Origin: a virus
IMG/VR virus record: IMGVR_UViG_3300044613_002919
Coordinates: 1-22,831 of that record
Strand: one strand, 5' to 3'
Length of the DNA stretch: 22,831 nucleotides
Part shown: piece after piece, positions 22,226-22,831 of the stretch
How the letters are laid out: the number at the start of each line of letters is the position of its first letter
How positions within the stretch are numbered: the first letter of the stretch is position 1
Notes under the pieces: model-generated
What the model was told of the DNA's origin: nothing
The model's input: the letters and a program-made list of their open reading frames with translations, nothing else
Databases searched by the model: none
Translations under genes and position numbers: made by a program

Positions 22226-22493
22226 GGCCAATGGCATCAATGGCTGTTATAAGCAAATAATTTAAAAGCATACCAAAACTTTTCCTTGTCCAAGCAGCCC
22301 ATGAATACAACAGACAACCAGTTATCCAAAAAGGATAAAGCCAATACAATGGCGGATTAGGCACAGTCAAGGCAAAGGTCAACGCACAGCCAACACTGCA
22401 ACCCCAAGCTAATACTTCAATGAAAAATCTTAGACGATTACTTTGCCAATCATCTTGAATCCAATTGAAAATTTTGTATAAATGATCGTTCAA
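22203..22493 (-). CDS. Small membrane protein (96 residues), paralogue of the one at 9710
   Basis: Three hydrophobic segments lie at about 22-43, 49-66 and 74-95. The Pro-rich turn (VPNPPLYWLYP), the basic loop (WTRKSFG) and the final helix (LLNYLLITAIDAIGLVR) align with the small membrane protein at 9710-9973. The start is TTG at 22493, overlapping the TGA of the dsbA-like gene (TTGA); the only other Met is far inside. It is placed directly before gp43. Function unknown. Confidence 0.68.
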   Translation of the reverse strand: MNDHLYKIFNWIQDDWQSNRLRFFIEVLAWGCSVGCALTFALTVPNPPLYWLYPFWITGCLLYSWAAWTRKSFGMLLNYLLITAIDAIGLVRLLLS

Positions 22494-22750
22494 AGAGTTT
22501 TGCCTACTGTTTGAAGAATAGTATTTAATTCTTCATTATCGGCATTTTCTTCACCAAGTTTTGATTTGAATGCAGTGCGAATAGCTTTTTTAAGAATGGC
22601 AGGTTTAATTTCCATTTCTTCAGCAACTGCTTTAATAGTATCACTAAGTCCGGCATTTAAATCTTCGACCTCTTGCATAATGGTCATGCCTTCATTAATT
22701 ATTTGCGTGAGTTTGGCCTTTTGTTCTGAAGAGAACATTCTTGAACTCAT
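22490..22750 (-). CDS. dsbA: DsbA-like double-stranded DNA-binding protein
   Basis: An 86-residue helical, charged protein (T4 DsbA is 89). Its second half (LSDTIKAVAEEMEIKPAILKKAIRTAFK, then an acidic stretch and a closing helix) resembles the T4 DsbA layout: a helix, a short linker with a Gly/Lys-containing turn, and a helix leading to an acidic end. In T4, DsbA binds DNA and modulates late transcription. AGGAGA stands six bases before the ATG. The similarity is to pattern and size, so the symbol is tentative. It is followed by a TTGA overlap with the small membrane protein gene. Confidence 0.6.
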   Translation of the reverse strand: MSSRMFSSEQKAKLTQIINEGMTIMQEVEDLNAGLSDTIKAVAEEMEIKPAILKKAIRTAFKSKLGEENADNEELNTILQTVGKTL

Positions 22751-22778
22751 AGTATCTCCTAATAGGTTAAGTTAAATT

Positions 22779-22807
22779 ATTATAAATGATTTTTTATTGA
22801 AACACAA
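22779..22807 (-). promoter_or_regulatory. Candidate sigma70-like promoter before the dsbA-like gene
   Basis: On the minus strand TTGTGT (22807-22802, three of six) is followed after 17 bases by a perfect TATAAT (22784-22779). It lies in the only non-coding stretch at this end of the window, which supports a regulatory role. The -35 match is weak. Confidence 0.4.
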
Positions 22808-22831
22808 CATTATATTGCTCACTTTTATCCT

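Noticed and set aside
1-22831. tRNA genes, CRISPR arrays, insertion sequences, attachment sites
   Set aside because: Reading both strands by eye I found no cloverleaf-like unit, no regularly spaced repeats and no transposase motif. Small or degenerate ones could be missed.

Overview
The window looks like part of the genome of a marine T4-like myovirus, either a pelagiphage or a cyanophage relative. It is visibly AT-rich. It carries family B DNA polymerase (gp43), sliding clamp (gp45), a DsbA-like small protein and a T4 RNase H-type 5' nuclease. All 33 coding regions I can support lie on the minus strand, and almost all abut or overlap by a few bases. Transcription therefore runs from the right end (22831) to the left end (1). 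I see no tRNA, rRNA, CRISPR array, insertion sequence or long repeat, and no photosynthesis genes. No gap without a gene exceeds about 100 bases.

Layout in transcription order. (1) 22750-17799, replication core: dsbA-like, a small membrane protein, gp43, a coiled-coil methyltransferase, then gp45 behind a near-consensus sigma70-type promoter. (2) 17802-9976, accessory enzymes: a sulfotransferase-like protein, a TGT-fold base-exchange enzyme (DpdA-like), a small DUF465-like coiled coil, a cobalamin-type radical SAM enzyme, two unknown proteins, two radical SAM proteins with N-terminal auxiliary Fe-S cysteines, and a QueD-like T-fold protein. (3) 9973-6763, sugar block: a small membrane protein, glycosyltransferase, zinc-ribbon membrane protein, GalE-like epimerase and a truncated DegT-like aminotransferase. 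(4) 6762-3721: FolE, a Bax-inhibitor-1-like membrane protein, four small or unknown proteins (one of 48 residues is easily missed), and a Gpt-like phosphoribosyltransferase. (5) 3717-1: a perfect T4-type late promoter motif, then QueD, QueE, an unknown protein, an SGNH-like protein, the 5' nuclease, and the start of a DUF3307-like membrane protein cut by the window edge.

The main biological theme is 7-deazaguanine DNA modification. FolE, QueD and QueE would convert GTP to 7-carboxy-7-deazaguanine, and DpdA would exchange guanine in DNA for a 7-deazaguanine base. QueC, which makes preQ0, is not in the window, so the inserted base could be a carboxy- or decarboxy-derivative unless QueC lies elsewhere. 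Several things are unusual. QueE has a 34-residue insertion inside its cluster motif, and QueD has replaced zinc ligands. A second T-fold protein lacks the QueD catalytic residues. A guanine-type phosphoribosyltransferase could recycle the guanine released by DpdA. The neighbouring radical SAM, sulfotransferase and methyltransferase genes are candidates for further tailoring of DNA or of surface sugars; that link is inference from context only.
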